The notes beneath the pieces are model-generated. The model ran no database searches. It saw only the letters and a program-made list of their open reading frames with translations, and was not told the origin of the DNA. Below are positions 54,368-63,290 of a stretch of DNA of 64,000 nt, in pieces. The number at the start of each line of letters is the position of its first letter. The stretch's first letter is position 1. A program made the position numbers and the translations under genes. Origin of the DNA: Comamonas testosteroni (GTDB taxonomy: Bacteria; Pseudomonadota; Gammaproteobacteria; Burkholderiales; Burkholderiaceae_C). The stretch covers positions 62,001 to 126,000 of the forward strand of contig NZ_AWOR01000044.1 of the NCBI RefSeq assembly GCF_000761245.1, in the 5' to 3' direction.

Positions 54368-54444
54368 GACTTACGCAAAACGGGCTCGGGCCGGGCGACT
54401 GTCTCAGAAGGCAGGCCGTTGTTGCACTCTTGTTTGTGTAAGTC
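54368..54444. mobile_element. Candidate 77-bp MITE-like element between panB and panC
   Basis: GACTTACGCAAA (54368-54379) and TTTGTGTAAGTC (54433-54444) are inverted with 11 of 12 matches, like transposon ends. The interior is not coding. I see no target-site duplication, so this could also be a simple palindrome-flanked insert. Confidence 0.4.
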
Positions 54445-54472
54445 CTATTTGTTTTCCCCCACTGTTTGAGTC

Positions 54473-55312
54473 ATGCAAATCGTTCACACCATCGCCGACC
54501 TGCGCGCCGCCCTGGCCGGTCGCGGCCGCCCTGCTTTCGTGCCCACCATGGGCAATCTGCACGAGGGCCATCTCTGCCTCGTGCGCCAGGCCCGCCAGCA
54601 TGGCGATGTGACCGTGGCCAGCATCTTCGTGAACCGCCTGCAGTTTCTGCCCCACGAAGACTTCGACAGCTACCCGCGCACCTTCGATGCCGACTGCGCC
54701 AAGCTCGAAGCCGAGGGCTGCGACATCGTCTTCGCCCCCAGGGAGAAAGACCTCTACCCCGAGCCGCAGACCTTCAAGGTCCAGCCCGATGCACAGCTGG
54801 CAGATATTCTGGAGGGGCACTTCCGCCCCGGCTTCTTTACCGGCGTCTGCACCGTGGTCATGAAGCTGTTCCAGGCCGTGTTTGCGACCACGGGCGGCGG
54901 AGCGGCCGTTTTCGGGCAGAAGGACTATCAGCAGCTGATGGTGATCCGCCGCATGGTGCAGCAGTTCGCCCTGCCCATAGAGATCATCGGTTGCGCCACG
55001 GCGCGCGCCGACAGCGGCCTGGCACTGAGCTCGCGCAACGGCTACCTCAGCGATGAGCAGCGTGTGCAGGCCATGGCGCTGTCGCAGGCGCTCAAGGCCC
55101 TGGCCGATGCCGCACGCCAGGGCGGCAATCTGGCCGATCTCGAAGCGCAGGCCATGGCCGCGCTGCGCGCCAAGGGCTGGGAGCCCGACTATCTGAGCGT
55201 GCGCCAGCGCAGCGATCTGCAGACGCCTGCCGATGCGCGCAGCGGCGAGCTGGTGGCCCTGGGCGCGGCACGCCTGGGCAGCACCAGGCTCATAGACAAC
55301 CTGGAGTTCTAG
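54473..55312 (+). CDS. panC: Pantoate--beta-alanine ligase
   Basis: A 279-residue synthetase. It joins pantoate and beta-alanine at the expense of ATP in the last step to pantothenate. [17 protein letters not shown] has the HxGH motif (HEGH), and [16 protein letters not shown] and LSSRNGYLS (KMSKS-like) are the other signature blocks. ATG 54473 follows the end of panB by 128 bases; the gap carries the MITE-like element. Both genes are on one strand, probably one unit. Confidence 0.96.
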   Translation: MQIVHTIADLRAALAGRGRPAFVPTMGNLHEGHLCLVRQARQHGDVTVASIFVNRLQFLPHEDFDSYPRTFDADCAKLEAEGCDIVFAPREKDLYPEPQTFKVQPDAQLADILEGHFRPGFFTGVCTVVMKLFQAVFATTGGGAAVFGQKDYQQLMVIRRMVQQFALPIEIIGCATARADSGLALSSRNGYLSDEQRVQAMALSQALKALADAARQGGNLADLEAQAMAALRAKGWEPDYLSVRQRSDLQTPADARSGELVALGAARLGSTRLIDNLEF

Positions 55313-55321
55313 GATTCCGAA

Positions 55322-55470
55322 TCCCTCTCAGGCGCTTTGTGGCGGAGGCATGCGGGCGGCGGGCGGCGGGCAGCACACCTGCTGCGGCGCGGCCGGCCCA
55401 GGATCAGTCCCTTGCCCTGTGTCTCTGCTTCGGGCCGCGCCCGTGTCAACTTCGGGCCGCGCCAGTGTCA
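55322..55470 (+). repeat. Degenerate family-1 repeat, copy R7, with duplicated tail
   Basis: CCTCTCAGGCGCTTTG starts about 10 bases after the panC stop. The C-run hairpin is missing and the third stem is reduced to ACAC/GTGT. The tail CTTCGGGCCGCGCC occurs twice with a 22-base period (55428-55441 and 55450-55463). Confidence 0.6.
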
Positions 55471-55504
55471 GGCATCAAGAGCAATGCAGAGGCTTCGAGC
55501 ACTC

Positions 55505-55906
55505 TCAGCACTGGTAGGAGTCTACCGATGAGCGACCGGGCAGAGCCTGCAGCTCAAGTCCCTGCCCCTTGAGCCGGCAAAACAGGCCGTCGCCCACTTC
55601 CAGCTCCAGCACAAAACCGGCATCGCTGGCAAAAGGCAGGGGCAGGCGGCGCAGGCGCTGCCCGGCAATATGCAGCTGCGCTTGCCGGACACGGCCCACA
55701 GCGGCCAGAATTGGAGTCAGATCCGCCTCCAGCGCTTTGTCAGTCTGCGCAATGTGCTTGCATATTAATAGCAACGGCTGCCACAGCCCCTCGCCAGCGC
55801 CGGCTCGGTCACTGTCATGCACACGGGCCGCGGAAAAGCGGATCTGCAGCGCGCCGCTGTGCAGGCTGATCGCGGCGACCTCGGAATCTTCAAACTCGAA
55901 ATTCAT
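55505..55906 (-). CDS. Hypothetical protein
   Basis: A 133-residue protein, MNFEFEDSEVAAISLHSG start, mainly beta-strands and no signal peptide. I do not recognise the family. ATG 55906 gives a plausible N-terminus; a longer frame exists but overlaps the region upstream of the maoC-like gene. It is divergent from that gene. Confidence 0.5.
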   Translation of the reverse strand: MNFEFEDSEVAAISLHSGALQIRFSAARVHDSDRAGAGEGLWQPLLLICKHIAQTDKALEADLTPILAAVGRVRQAQLHIAGQRLRRLPLPFASDAGFVLELEVGDGLFCRLKGQGLELQALPGRSSVDSYQC

Positions 55907-56006
55907 GCGTCCGAGCATAGCGCTCTGGCACCTTGGCAACAGCGGCCGGGGCCGCTGCCGCGCATACTGTCGGCTACTCCACACCCAAGAAGGAAAGAGG
56001 AGCCAA

Positions 56007-56456
56007 ATGAGCGAAAAACTGTATCTGGACGATCTGTACGTTGGCCAGAAGTTCGTCAGCGAGGGCTACCCGCTGGATGAGGCGCAAATCATTGCCTATG
56101 CCAGGCAGTTCGATCCCCAGGTCTTTCACCTCGACCCCGAAGCTGCCAAGCACACCTTCTTCCAGGGCCTGGCCGCCAGCGGCTGGCATACGGCCTCCAT
56201 CAGCATGCTGCTGGTGACGCAGAGCATTCCCCTGGCCGACGGCGTGATCGGCGGCGGCATGGAGGAGCTGGCCTGGCCCCAGCCCACGCGCCCCGGTGAC
56301 GTGCTGCAGGTGGAGTCCGAAATCGTGGAGATCATTCCCTCCCAGTCCAAACCCAACCGGGCCCTGGTGCGCGTGCTCTCCCACACCAAAAACCAGCGCG
56401 GCGAGGTGCTGCAGCGCTTCAGGCCCAAGATGGTGTGCTTCAAGCGCCCTGGCTGA
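56007..56456 (+). CDS. MaoC-like (hotdog) dehydratase
   Basis: A 149-residue hotdog-fold hydratase. FVSEGYPLDEAQIIAYARQFDPQVFHLD is the family start with the catalytic Asp/His in DPQVFHLD, and GLAASGWHTAS is the conserved helix. MaoC-like proteins hydrate enoyl-CoAs; this may act on (R)-specific substrates and link to PHA metabolism (a phasin gene is 2 kb away), which is inference. The ATG 56007 follows an AGGAAAGAGGAG site. A longer open frame upstream is not coding. Confidence 0.85.
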   Translation: MSEKLYLDDLYVGQKFVSEGYPLDEAQIIAYARQFDPQVFHLDPEAAKHTFFQGLAASGWHTASISMLLVTQSIPLADGVIGGGMEELAWPQPTRPGDVLQVESEIVEIIPSQSKPNRALVRVLSHTKNQRGEVLQRFRPKMVCFKRPG

Positions 56457-56547
56457 CCCTCACGCAGCAAAAGTCCCGGGCACTGCTTAACATCGCCCAC
56501 CGGCGCTGCCTGCCCTGTACAGACAGCGCCTCACTTGCTGCTGCGAT

Positions 56548-58029
56548 ATGAACCCCAATTTTTCCCTGAGCCGATGGCGCGCCGAATGGGCGCCCAGCGT
56601 ACCGCGCGAGCTGCTGGCCGGTGCCGTCGCCACGTTTGCGCTGATTCCCGAGGTCATTGCCTTTTCCTTTGTCGCGGGCGTGGACCCGGCCGTGGGGCTG
56701 TACGCCTCCTTCATCATCAGCATCGTGATTGCCGTGTTCGGCGCGCGCCCGGCCATGGTCTCGGCAGCGGCCGGCTCGGTGGCCCTGGTGGCCGCGCCGC
56801 TGGTCGCATCACATGGTCTGCAATATCTGCTGGCCGCAGGCCTGCTGGCCGGGGCCATGCAGATCGCCTTCGGCCTGTGCAAGATGGGCTCTCTGGTGCG
56901 CTTTGTCTCCAGCTCGGTGCGCACGGGTTTTGTCAACGCGCTGGCCATTCTGATCTTTTCAGCCCAGCTGCCGCATCTGCATGGCGCCAACACCGCCACC
57001 TGGGTCATGCTGGCCCTGGGCCTGGCCCTGATCTACGGCCTGCCCTGGCTGGGACAGCGACTGCAGCTCAAGGCGCTGGGCGCCATTCCCTCACCTCTGA
57101 TCTGCGTGCTGGTGCTGACACTGCTGGCCAGTTTCATGGGTCTGCCGCTCAAGACCGTGGCCGATCTCGGTCATCTGCCAGACAGCCTGCCGCTGTTCGC
57201 CCTGCCCGAAATCCCCGCGAGCCTGGAGACGCTGCGCATCATCGCCCTGCCTGCCCTGGCCATTGCCATGGTGGGCCTGCTGGAGTCGGTACTCACGGCA
57301 GCCGTGGTGGACGACCTGACGGGCACGCCCAGCAACAAGAGCCGCGAATGCACGGGCCTGGGCCTGGCCAATGTCTCGGCCAGCCTGTTCGGCGGCATTG
57401 CGGGCTGCGGCATGATCGGCCAGGCCGTGGGCAATGTGAAATACGGCGGCCGCGGTCGTCTGTCCACCCTGTTTGCCGGGGTGTTTCTGCTGATTCTGAT
57501 GGTCGCCCTCAAGCCCTGGGTGTCCCGGGTGCCGGTGATTGCTCTGGTGGCCATCATGGTCATGGTGTCGGTCTCGACCTTTGACTGGAAGTCCCTGGGC
57601 AATATGGTGCGCCACCCGCGTCTGTCCAGCTCGGTGATGCTGGTGACGGTGGTCATCACCATCGCCACCCACAATCTGGCCGCCGGCGTGGTGGCCGGCG
57701 TGCTGCTCTCAGGCGTGTTCTTCACCTTCAAGGTGGCCAATATGCTGCAGGTCCGGGGCAGCCTGGACGAGGCCGGCGATCTCTATACCTGGACGGTGAG
57801 CGGCCAGGTGTTCTTTGCCTCGGCCGATGCGCTGATCGAGGCCTTCGACGTGCGTGCCGCGGCCGGCAGGCAGGCCCGCATCGATGTGAGTGGTGCTCAT
57901 TTCTGGGACATCACCGCCGTGGGCGCGCTGGACAAGGTGATGGAGCGCCTGCGCCAGCATGGCTGCCGCGTGGAGCTCAAGGGCCTGGACGAGGCCAGTC
58001 AGCGGCTCATAGAACGCATCAGGGTCTAG
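56548..58029 (+). CDS. SulP-family anion transporter with STAS domain
   Basis: A 493-residue protein with about 10-12 membrane helices (residues 20-385) and a C-terminal STAS domain (residues about 410-490, IDVSGAHFWDITAVGALDKV). GAVATFALIPEVIAFSFVAGVDP is the SulP core start. Such proteins move sulfate, bicarbonate or dicarboxylates. Since a sulfur theme recurs in the window, sulfate is plausible, but related SulP in Comamonas could be for other anions. It converges on the phasin gene with a 20-base gap. Confidence 0.88.
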   Translation: MNPNFSLSRWRAEWAPSVPRELLAGAVATFALIPEVIAFSFVAGVDPAVGLYASFIISIVIAVFGARPAMVSAAAGSVALVAAPLVASHGLQYLLAAGLLAGAMQIAFGLCKMGSLVRFVSSSVRTGFVNALAILIFSAQLPHLHGANTATWVMLALGLALIYGLPWLGQRLQLKALGAIPSPLICVLVLTLLASFMGLPLKTVADLGHLPDSLPLFALPEIPASLETLRIIALPALAIAMVGLLESVLTAAVVDDLTGTPSNKSRECTGLGLANVSASLFGGIAGCGMIGQAVGNVKYGGRGRLSTLFAGVFLLILMVALKPWVSRVPVIALVAIMVMVSVSTFDWKSLGNMVRHPRLSSSVMLVTVVITIATHNLAAGVVAGVLLSGVFFTFKVANMLQVRGSLDEAGDLYTWTVSGQVFFASADALIEAFDVRAAAGRQARIDVSGAHFWDITAVGALDKVMERLRQHGCRVELKGLDEASQRLIERIRV

Positions 58030-58049
58030 GTTTGGCGGCCGGTGGCCGC

Positions 58050-58421
58050 TTATTTCAGGCTGGTCTGCGACAAGCGCTTGGCATTGGCCACCGCCTTGCG
58101 GCGAATCGGCGCCAGGCTTCTGGCCGCCACCTTGTCGGCTGCCACGGGCAGCTTCTGGCTCATGGTCCAGGGGTTGCGCATCCAGGCCAGACACAGTTGC
58201 TGCTGCACCTTGAACATTTCGGCCCCCATGGTCAGCCAGGCTTGGCTGAAGGCGACCTGCTTTTCCACCACCATGCGCGTGAACTCCTTCTGATCGCGCG
58301 CGGAGAGCACCGGACCGCTGAGCGCCATGCGCGTGAGCCGGTGGTTGATGACCTGAGGCACGGCCATGCTGATGTCCAGCAGCTCGCTGGCAGTGCGGTG
58401 AGGGATGGCGGATTCAGGCAT
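58050..58421 (-). CDS. Phasin-like polyhydroxyalkanoate granule-associated protein
   Basis: A 123-residue helical amphipathic protein without signal peptide. The middle (LSARDQKEFTRMVVEKQVAFSQAWLTMGAEMF in outline) resembles the betaproteobacterial phasin family, and the basic C-terminus is typical. It would coat PHA granules. ATG 58421 lies after a GGAG site and matches the expected start. It has no phaC neighbour. Confidence 0.65.
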   Translation of the reverse strand: MPESAIPHRTASELLDISMAVPQVINHRLTRMALSGPVLSARDQKEFTRMVVEKQVAFSQAWLTMGAEMFKVQQQLCLAWMRNPWTMSQKLPVAADKVAARSLAPIRRKAVANAKRLSQTSLK

Positions 58422-58508
58422 GTGTAACTCCTTGCATTCAGGCGCTTTATTGTGCACTGCAACATAGAAGTTTGCGCAAGCTCACTTGCGAAAGCCCTAT
58501 CGCCAAAC

Positions 58509-59435
58509 TCAGCGCCTGTGCCCAAGCAGGCTGAGTGCCTCCTGCTCCAGTGCCGCAGTCAGCCAGGGCAGGCCCGCATCGGCGGGCCGGTGCAGCGGCA
58601 GCAGCATATGCACCTGAAACGCTATCGAGAACGCCAGCGGCCGCACCACCAGTTGCGGGCCGGCGCAGGCCCGCGCCGTCAGCGGGTTGACGACGGCCAG
58701 ACCCAGTCCATGCTGGACCATGGCGCAGACGGCCACTGCGCTGGCGGTCTCCAGGCTCAGCCGGCGCTGCACGCCGGCGCGGGCAAACACCGCATCGATC
58801 TGGGCCCGGTAGGGGTCGTCGCGTGCCAGGCTGATGAAGGATTCGCCTTCAAAGTCCCTCTCGCTCAGCAGCGTCTTCTGCGCCAGTGGATGGTTGGCGG
58901 GCAGCACGGCCACTTCGTCCATGGCAGGCAAGGGCTGGCTGCGCGTTCCCGGCGGTGCATCGGCCAGCTCGGACAGGCCCAGATCGAAGCGCTGGGCCGC
59001 CATCCACTCCTGCAGCAGCGGTGCCTCCTGGGTGCTCACACTCACTGCCACTGCGCCGTGACTGGCCTGCAGACGTGCCAGCGCGCCCGGCAGCAAGGCA
59101 TGGCTGAGCGCCGGCAGGCACAGCACGCTGATGCTCGCCCCTTGCGGACGCCCCAGCTCCACGGCACGGTCGATCACGCGCTCCAGGCCCTGCCAGCTGC
59201 GCCGCACCTCGTCCCAGAGCAGCAAGGCCCGCGCATTGGCACGCAGCCGGCCCTGCACGCGCTCGAACAGCGCATAGCCCAGCAGCTGCTCCATGCGCGC
59301 CAGCTCGCGGCTTACCGTGGGCTGGGAGGTATAGAGCAGCTGCGCCGCGCCGGTGACGCTGCCGGCCGTCATGACGGCACGGAACACCTCGATATGGCGA
59401 TGGGTGATGCGCTGAGAAGCTTCTGAATCGGTCAT
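58509..59435 (-). CDS. LysR-family regulator, divergent from lysA
   Basis: A 308-residue LysR regulator, HTH at residues about 18-42 (SVTGAAQLLYTSQPTVSRELARME). It is divergent from lysA with a 106-base gap, the classical position of LysR as activator of lysA in response to diaminopimelate. The family name derives from that arrangement. ATG 59435 is preferred over an upstream TTG. The effector domain starts near residue 92. Confidence 0.88.
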   Translation of the reverse strand: MTDSEASQRITHRHIEVFRAVMTAGSVTGAAQLLYTSQPTVSRELARMEQLLGYALFERVQGRLRANARALLLWDEVRRSWQGLERVIDRAVELGRPQGASISVLCLPALSHALLPGALARLQASHGAVAVSVSTQEAPLLQEWMAAQRFDLGLSELADAPPGTRSQPLPAMDEVAVLPANHPLAQKTLLSERDFEGESFISLARDDPYRAQIDAVFARAGVQRRLSLETASAVAVCAMVQHGLGLAVVNPLTARACAGPQLVVRPLAFSIAFQVHMLLPLHRPADAGLPWLTAALEQEALSLLGHRR

Positions 59436-59541
59436 GCGCAAAGCATATCAAGATTGAATGATCTTCAAAAATCAAGCTATTGGACTGAATAGATAGGCGC
59501 ATGCATGATGCGCGCAACCTTTCCCTTTCAAGAGACCGCCC
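59436..59541. promoter_or_regulatory. LysR-lysA intergenic operator region
   Basis: The short gap contains AAGAT-TGAATG-ATCTT (59450-59465), a LysR-box-like inverted repeat, and GCGCAT (59497-59502) - GCATG-like spacer - ATGCGC (59508-59513). Binding is inferred from position. Confidence 0.55.
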
Positions 59542-60789
59542 ATGGCAAACCCCTTCTCTCCCGCACAGCTCTGGAACCTGGCCGACCAGTACGGCACGCC
59601 GCTGTGGGTGTATGACGCCGCCACCATCCGCGAGCGCATTGCCCAGCTCAAGGCTTTCGACACCGTGCGCTTTGCCCAGAAGGCCTGCTCCAATATCCAC
59701 ATCCTCAAGCTCATGCGCGAGCAGGGCGTGAAGGTGGATGCGGTCTCGCGCGGCGAAGTCCTGCGTGCGCTGGCAGCGGGCTTCACGCCCGGCTTTGGCG
59801 AGCCTGCCGACATCGTCTTCACGGCCGACGTGATGGACGAGGCGACGCTGGCCACCGTGGTGGAGCACAAGGTTCCCGTGAATGCGGGCTCCATCGACAT
59901 GCTGCACCAGCTGGCTGCCGTCTCCAGGGGCCACCATGTCTGGCTGCGCATCAACCCCGGCTTCGGCCACGGTCACAGCAACAAGACCAACACCGGCGGC
60001 GAGCACAGCAAGCACGGCATCTGGCACACCGAGCTGGAAGACGCGCTGGACGCCATCAAGGCGGGCGGCCTGGTGCTGGCCGGCCTGCACATGCATATCG
60101 GCTCGGGCGTGGACTACGGCCATCTGCAGGAAGTCTGCGGCGCCATGGTCAAGCTGGTCGAGCGCACCAAGGCGGCTGGCGTCGATCTGCACGCCATCAG
60201 TGCCGGCGGCGGCCTGTCCATCCCCTATCGTGCTGGCGATGCCACCATCGACACCCAGCACTACCACGGCCTGTGGGATGCGGCGCGCAAGCAGGCCGAA
60301 AGTCTGGTGGGCCACAGCCTGGGTCTGGAGCTCGAGCCCGGCCGCTTCCTGGTTGCCGAATCCGGTGTGCTGCTGGGCACCGTGCGCGCCACCAAGAATG
60401 CGGGCAGCAACCACTTCGTGCTGGTCGATACCGGCTTCAACGAACTGATGCGCCCCAGCATGTACGGCAGCTACCACGGCATGGAAGTGCTGCGCCGCGA
60501 CGGCCAGAGCCTGCCCGCGCAGGACAGCGTAGTGGCCGGCCCGCTGTGCGAATCGGGCGATGTCTTCACCCAGGGCGACGGCGGCGTGGTGCTGCCGCGC
60601 TCGCTGGCCGGCGCCAGCGTGGGCGACCTGCTGGTGATTCATGACACGGGCGCCTACGGCAGCTCCATGTCCAGCAACTACAACACCCGTCCGCTGGCCG
60701 CCGAAGTGCTGGTCGATGGCGCGCAGACCCAGCTGATTCGCCGTCGACAGACGGTGGAAGAACTGCTGGCGCTGGAACTGGGCTTGTAA
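59542..60789 (+). CDS. lysA: Diaminopimelate decarboxylase
   Basis: A 415-residue fold-III PLP enzyme. The PLP lysine is in VRFAQKACSNIHIL (K in AQKA), and SAGGGLSIPY, LELEPGRFLV and the GPLCESGDVF (catalytic Cys/Glu) segments are typical. It makes L-lysine from meso-DAP. Start ATG 59542 has weak ribosome-binding sequence (AAGAG). Its regulator gene lies upstream in the opposite direction; a family-1 repeat follows the stop. Confidence 0.95.
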   Translation: MANPFSPAQLWNLADQYGTPLWVYDAATIRERIAQLKAFDTVRFAQKACSNIHILKLMREQGVKVDAVSRGEVLRALAAGFTPGFGEPADIVFTADVMDEATLATVVEHKVPVNAGSIDMLHQLAAVSRGHHVWLRINPGFGHGHSNKTNTGGEHSKHGIWHTELEDALDAIKAGGLVLAGLHMHIGSGVDYGHLQEVCGAMVKLVERTKAAGVDLHAISAGGGLSIPYRAGDATIDTQHYHGLWDAARKQAESLVGHSLGLELEPGRFLVAESGVLLGTVRATKNAGSNHFVLVDTGFNELMRPSMYGSYHGMEVLRRDGQSLPAQDSVVAGPLCESGDVFTQGDGGVVLPRSLAGASVGDLLVIHDTGAYGSSMSSNYNTRPLAAEVLVDGAQTQLIRRRQTVEELLALELGL

Positions 60790-60795
60790 TTCAAG

Positions 60796-60953
60796 CTCCC
60801 CCTGAGGCGCTTTGCCTGGGCGGCCCCGCGCCTTCCCCTGGCCGGGCGCCCCTCTCTCTACGCGCTGCGCGCTAAGGGAGGGGAACGCAGCCTTCGCAGC
60901 GGGGCGGCCCTTGCTCGGCTGCACTGGTTTGGTGTGCGCCGGTTTCATGCGAT
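60796..60953 (+). repeat. Family-1 structured repeat, copy R8
   Basis: It starts CCCCCTGAGGCGC about eight bases after the lysA stop. It has the C-run/G-run hairpin with GCGCTGCGCGC inside and the third hairpin with arms GCAGCC (60887-60892) and GGCTGC (60917-60922) around a 24-base loop. It ends in GCGCCGGTTTCATGCG, identical to R1. Extra hairpin sequence is inserted after GCGCTTTGC. Confidence 0.85.
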
Positions 60954-60987
60954 ACGGGCGTCATACTGCACCATGGCTAGCTGGTTC

Positions 60988-61039
60988 GATAGCAGCTAGC
61001 GCTTATTCATCAAGCGCTTCAGGTCCAAATCACCTGAAG
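60988..61039. repeat. Family-2 repeat, copy C (half)
   Basis: GATAGCAGCT-AGCGCTTATTCATCAAGCGC followed by CTTCAGGT (61017-61024) / ACCTGAAG (61032-61039). The inner stem is a third version (TTCAGGT/ACCTGAA). The right arm is missing. It lies between copy R8 and the DMT transporter gene. Confidence 0.7.
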
Positions 61040-61080
61040 TCTTTTCTCCAGGCACCGCGCAGTGCCCGGCAAGTTCTTCC

Positions 61081-61971
61081 ATGTCACAGCACTCCGCCCC
61101 TTCAGTCCATCGCCACACGCTGACGGGCATCGGCTTGACGGTGCTGGCCTGCGCCTGTTTTTCGATACTCGATACGGGCTCCAAATATGCGGGCGCCCTG
61201 CTGCCGCTGCTGATGGCTCTGTGGCTGCGCTATGCGCTGCAGTCGGCGCTGACCGTGGGCTTTGGCGTGGCTCGCCATGGACTGGACATCTTTCGCACCC
61301 AGCGCCCGGGCTTTCAGTGCCTGCGCGCCATTCTGTTTTGCCTGAGCAATGCGCTGGCCATGCTCAGCCTGCGCTATCTGCCGCTGGCCGAGTTCACGGC
61401 CATCGTGGCGCTGACGCCGCTGGCCCTGACCTTGCTGGCCGCGCTCTGGCTGGGCCAGCAGGTCAGCCCCTTGCGCTGGGTGCTGGTGGCGCTGGGCTTT
61501 GCGGGCACGCTGGTCATCCTGCGGCCCGGCGGCGGCCAGTTCAGCGGCTGGGCCCTCGTCTGGCCTGCGCTGCAGCTGCTGGCCAACACCGCCTATCAGA
61601 TCCTGAGCAGCCGCATGGCGGGCAAGGAGCGCCCGCTGACCACACAGATCTACACCAGCTTGCTGGCCCTGAGCCTGACCTGCATGGCCCTGCCCTGGTC
61701 CTGGCAGTTGCCGGACAGCGCCGCACTCTGGCTGGCCGCGATTGCCATGGGCGCAGGCAGCGCCGTGGGACATCTGATGCTGCTCAAGGCCTATGAAAAC
61801 GCCGAGCCCGCGACCATCACGCCGTTTCTCTACAGCCAGATTCCCTGCGCGCTGCTGGCCGGCTGGCTGGTCTATGGCCATATCCCCGACCAATGGGCCG
61901 TGCTGGGCATGCTCGTCATTGCGCTGTGCGGGGCAGCGAGTGCCTGGCTCAGCATCAGAGAGACAAGGTAG
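61081..61971 (+). CDS. EamA/DMT-family transporter
   Basis: A 296-residue protein with ten membrane helices in two EamA repeats. GIGLTVLACACFSILDTGSKYAGALLPLLM is the N-terminal repeat, and a second EamA unit starts near residue 150. The substrate is unknown. It begins ATG 61081 after repeats (family-1 R8 and family-2 C), an unusual promoter setting. Confidence 0.83.
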   Translation: MSQHSAPSVHRHTLTGIGLTVLACACFSILDTGSKYAGALLPLLMALWLRYALQSALTVGFGVARHGLDIFRTQRPGFQCLRAILFCLSNALAMLSLRYLPLAEFTAIVALTPLALTLLAALWLGQQVSPLRWVLVALGFAGTLVILRPGGGQFSGWALVWPALQLLANTAYQILSSRMAGKERPLTTQIYTSLLALSLTCMALPWSWQLPDSAALWLAAIAMGAGSAVGHLMLLKAYENAEPATITPFLYSQIPCALLAGWLVYGHIPDQWAVLGMLVIALCGAASAWLSIRETR

Positions 61972-62016
61972 CGCGCCGGGAGCGCCTGAGTCTGCCGGTC
62001 AGCGCCATTAAAAACA

Positions 62017-62096
62017 ATAGCTACTACCGCCCTAATCCATTGACTTTCAGATAGAAAAATATCTGAAATCCATGAATATCAAGCGCTAGCAGCTAT
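62017..62096. repeat. Family-2 palindromic repeat, copy B
   Basis: The inner perfect stem is TTTCAGATA (62045-62053) - GAAAAA - TATCTGAAA (62060-62068). The outer arms ATAGCT (62017-62022) and AGCTAT (62091-62096) pair, and AAGCGCTAGCAGCTATCG on the right matches the family pattern. It lies between the DMT transporter and gpsA. Confidence 0.85.
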
Positions 62097-62100
62097 CGTT

Positions 62101-62165
62101 TTATCGGCTTATCGGCTTATCGGCTTATCGGCTTATTGGCTTATTGGCTTTTGGCTTTTGGCTTA
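62101..62165. repeat. Octamer minisatellite at the gpsA stop codon
   Basis: TTATCGGC four times, then TTATTGGC twice, then TTTTGGC twice, touching the gpsA stop (TTA at 62163-62165 on this strand). On the gpsA strand the unit is GCCGATAA, so each unit contains a TAA. Confidence 0.9.
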
Positions 62166-63173
62166 TTCGCCGCGCGGATCACGCACCATCAGATGCTGCA
62201 CGGCCTCGGTGACCGGCAGCTGGCCGTCCAGCAGGGCAACCACGGTTTCGGTGATGGGCATTTCCACACCGACCTGGCGTGCCCGGGCGAGCACGGTGCG
62301 GGCGCTGTACACGCCCTCGGCCACATGGCCCAGCGATGTCACGGCCTGCTCCAGGCTCTTGCCTTCGGCCAGCAGCAGACCCACCTTGCGGTTGCGCGAG
62401 AGATCGCCGGTGGCGGTCAGCACCAGATCGCCAAGGCCGGACAGGCCCATGAAGGTCTCGGCGCGCGCGCCCAGCGCCACTCCCAGACGCGTCATCTCGG
62501 CCAGGCCACGTGTGACCAGGGCTGCGCGCGCGTTCAACCCCAGTTGCAGGCCGTCGCAAAGACCCGTGGCAATGGCCAGCACATTCTTGACGGCTCCGCC
62601 CACTTCCACGCCCACGATGTCGTGATTGGCATAGACGCGCATGGCCTCGCCGTGAAAGGCCGACACCAGCAGCTCGCTCACGCCCTCATGGGCGCTGGCT
62701 GCCACCAAAGCCGTAGGCTGCTGGCGTGCCACCTCGGCCGCAAAGCTGGGGCCGCTGAGCGCACCGCTTTGCAGCTGCGGCGCCACCTGCTGGCAGACCT
62801 CGTGCGCCATCAGCCCATAGCTGCCGGCAGGGGCGTCGGCGGCCACGGCCTCGAAGCCCTTGCACAGCCAGACCACGGGCCGGCGGCAATCCTTGAGCTG
62901 GCCCAGCCACTGGCGCAGCGCCGCCATGGGCGTGCCCAGCACAATCAGATCGGCATCCGCCACATGGTCCATCACATCGCCGCTGACCACCGTGAGTGCA
63001 TCCGGAAAGCGGATGCCGGGCAGATAGCGGCTGTTGGCACGCTCGGCCTGCATGAGCTGCGCCTGCGCCGGATCCCGCGCCCAGAGGCTGACGCGATCCT
63101 GGTCCTTATGGGTGGCCGCGCTGATGGCCATGGCCGTACCCCAGGCGCCAGCGCCGATGACAAGAATTTTCAT
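62163..63173 (-). CDS. gpsA: Glycerol-3-phosphate dehydrogenase [NAD(P)+]
   Basis: A 336-residue enzyme that makes sn-glycerol-3-phosphate for phospholipids. The N-terminal Rossmann motif is [10 protein letters not shown], then [13 protein letters not shown] with the catalytic lysine in AVKN, and [20 protein letters not shown] is the substrate-binding block. ATG 63173 gives the conserved [12 protein letters not shown] start; the frame extends ten codons further without similarity. It lies downstream of secB, the order also seen in related genomes. Its 3' end carries the octamer repeat. Confidence 0.95.
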   Translation of the reverse strand: MKILVIGAGAWGTAMAISAATHKDQDRVSLWARDPAQAQLMQAERANSRYLPGIRFPDALTVVSGDVMDHVADADLIVLGTPMAALRQWLGQLKDCRRPVVWLCKGFEAVAADAPAGSYGLMAHEVCQQVAPQLQSGALSGPSFAAEVARQQPTALVAASAHEGVSELLVSAFHGEAMRVYANHDIVGVEVGGAVKNVLAIATGLCDGLQLGLNARAALVTRGLAEMTRLGVALGARAETFMGLSGLGDLVLTATGDLSRNRKVGLLLAEGKSLEQAVTSLGHVAEGVYSARTVLARARQVGVEMPITETVVALLDGQLPVTEAVQHLMVRDPRGE

Positions 63174-63213
63174 ACCTGAATTTTGATAGCAGTTTGCGCA
63201 CAACCCACAAGAA

Positions 63214-63240
63214 AAAGAGGCCTCTAGGGCCTCTTTCTTT
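63214..63240 (-). terminator. Short hairpin between secB and gpsA
   Basis: AAAGAGGCC (63214-63222) and GGCCTCTTT (63228-63236) pair around TCTAG and are flanked by T-rich sequence on the minus strand. It may attenuate secB-to-gpsA read-through. Confidence 0.6.
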
Positions 63241-63290
63241 GCCTGGCTGCCGATTCTTGCACATCGCAGGAATCAGCAATTGCCGTCAGC

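Noticed and set aside
54368..54444. Complete insertion sequence in the panB-panC gap
   Set aside because: There is no transposase frame and no visible target duplication, so only a MITE-like call is possible.
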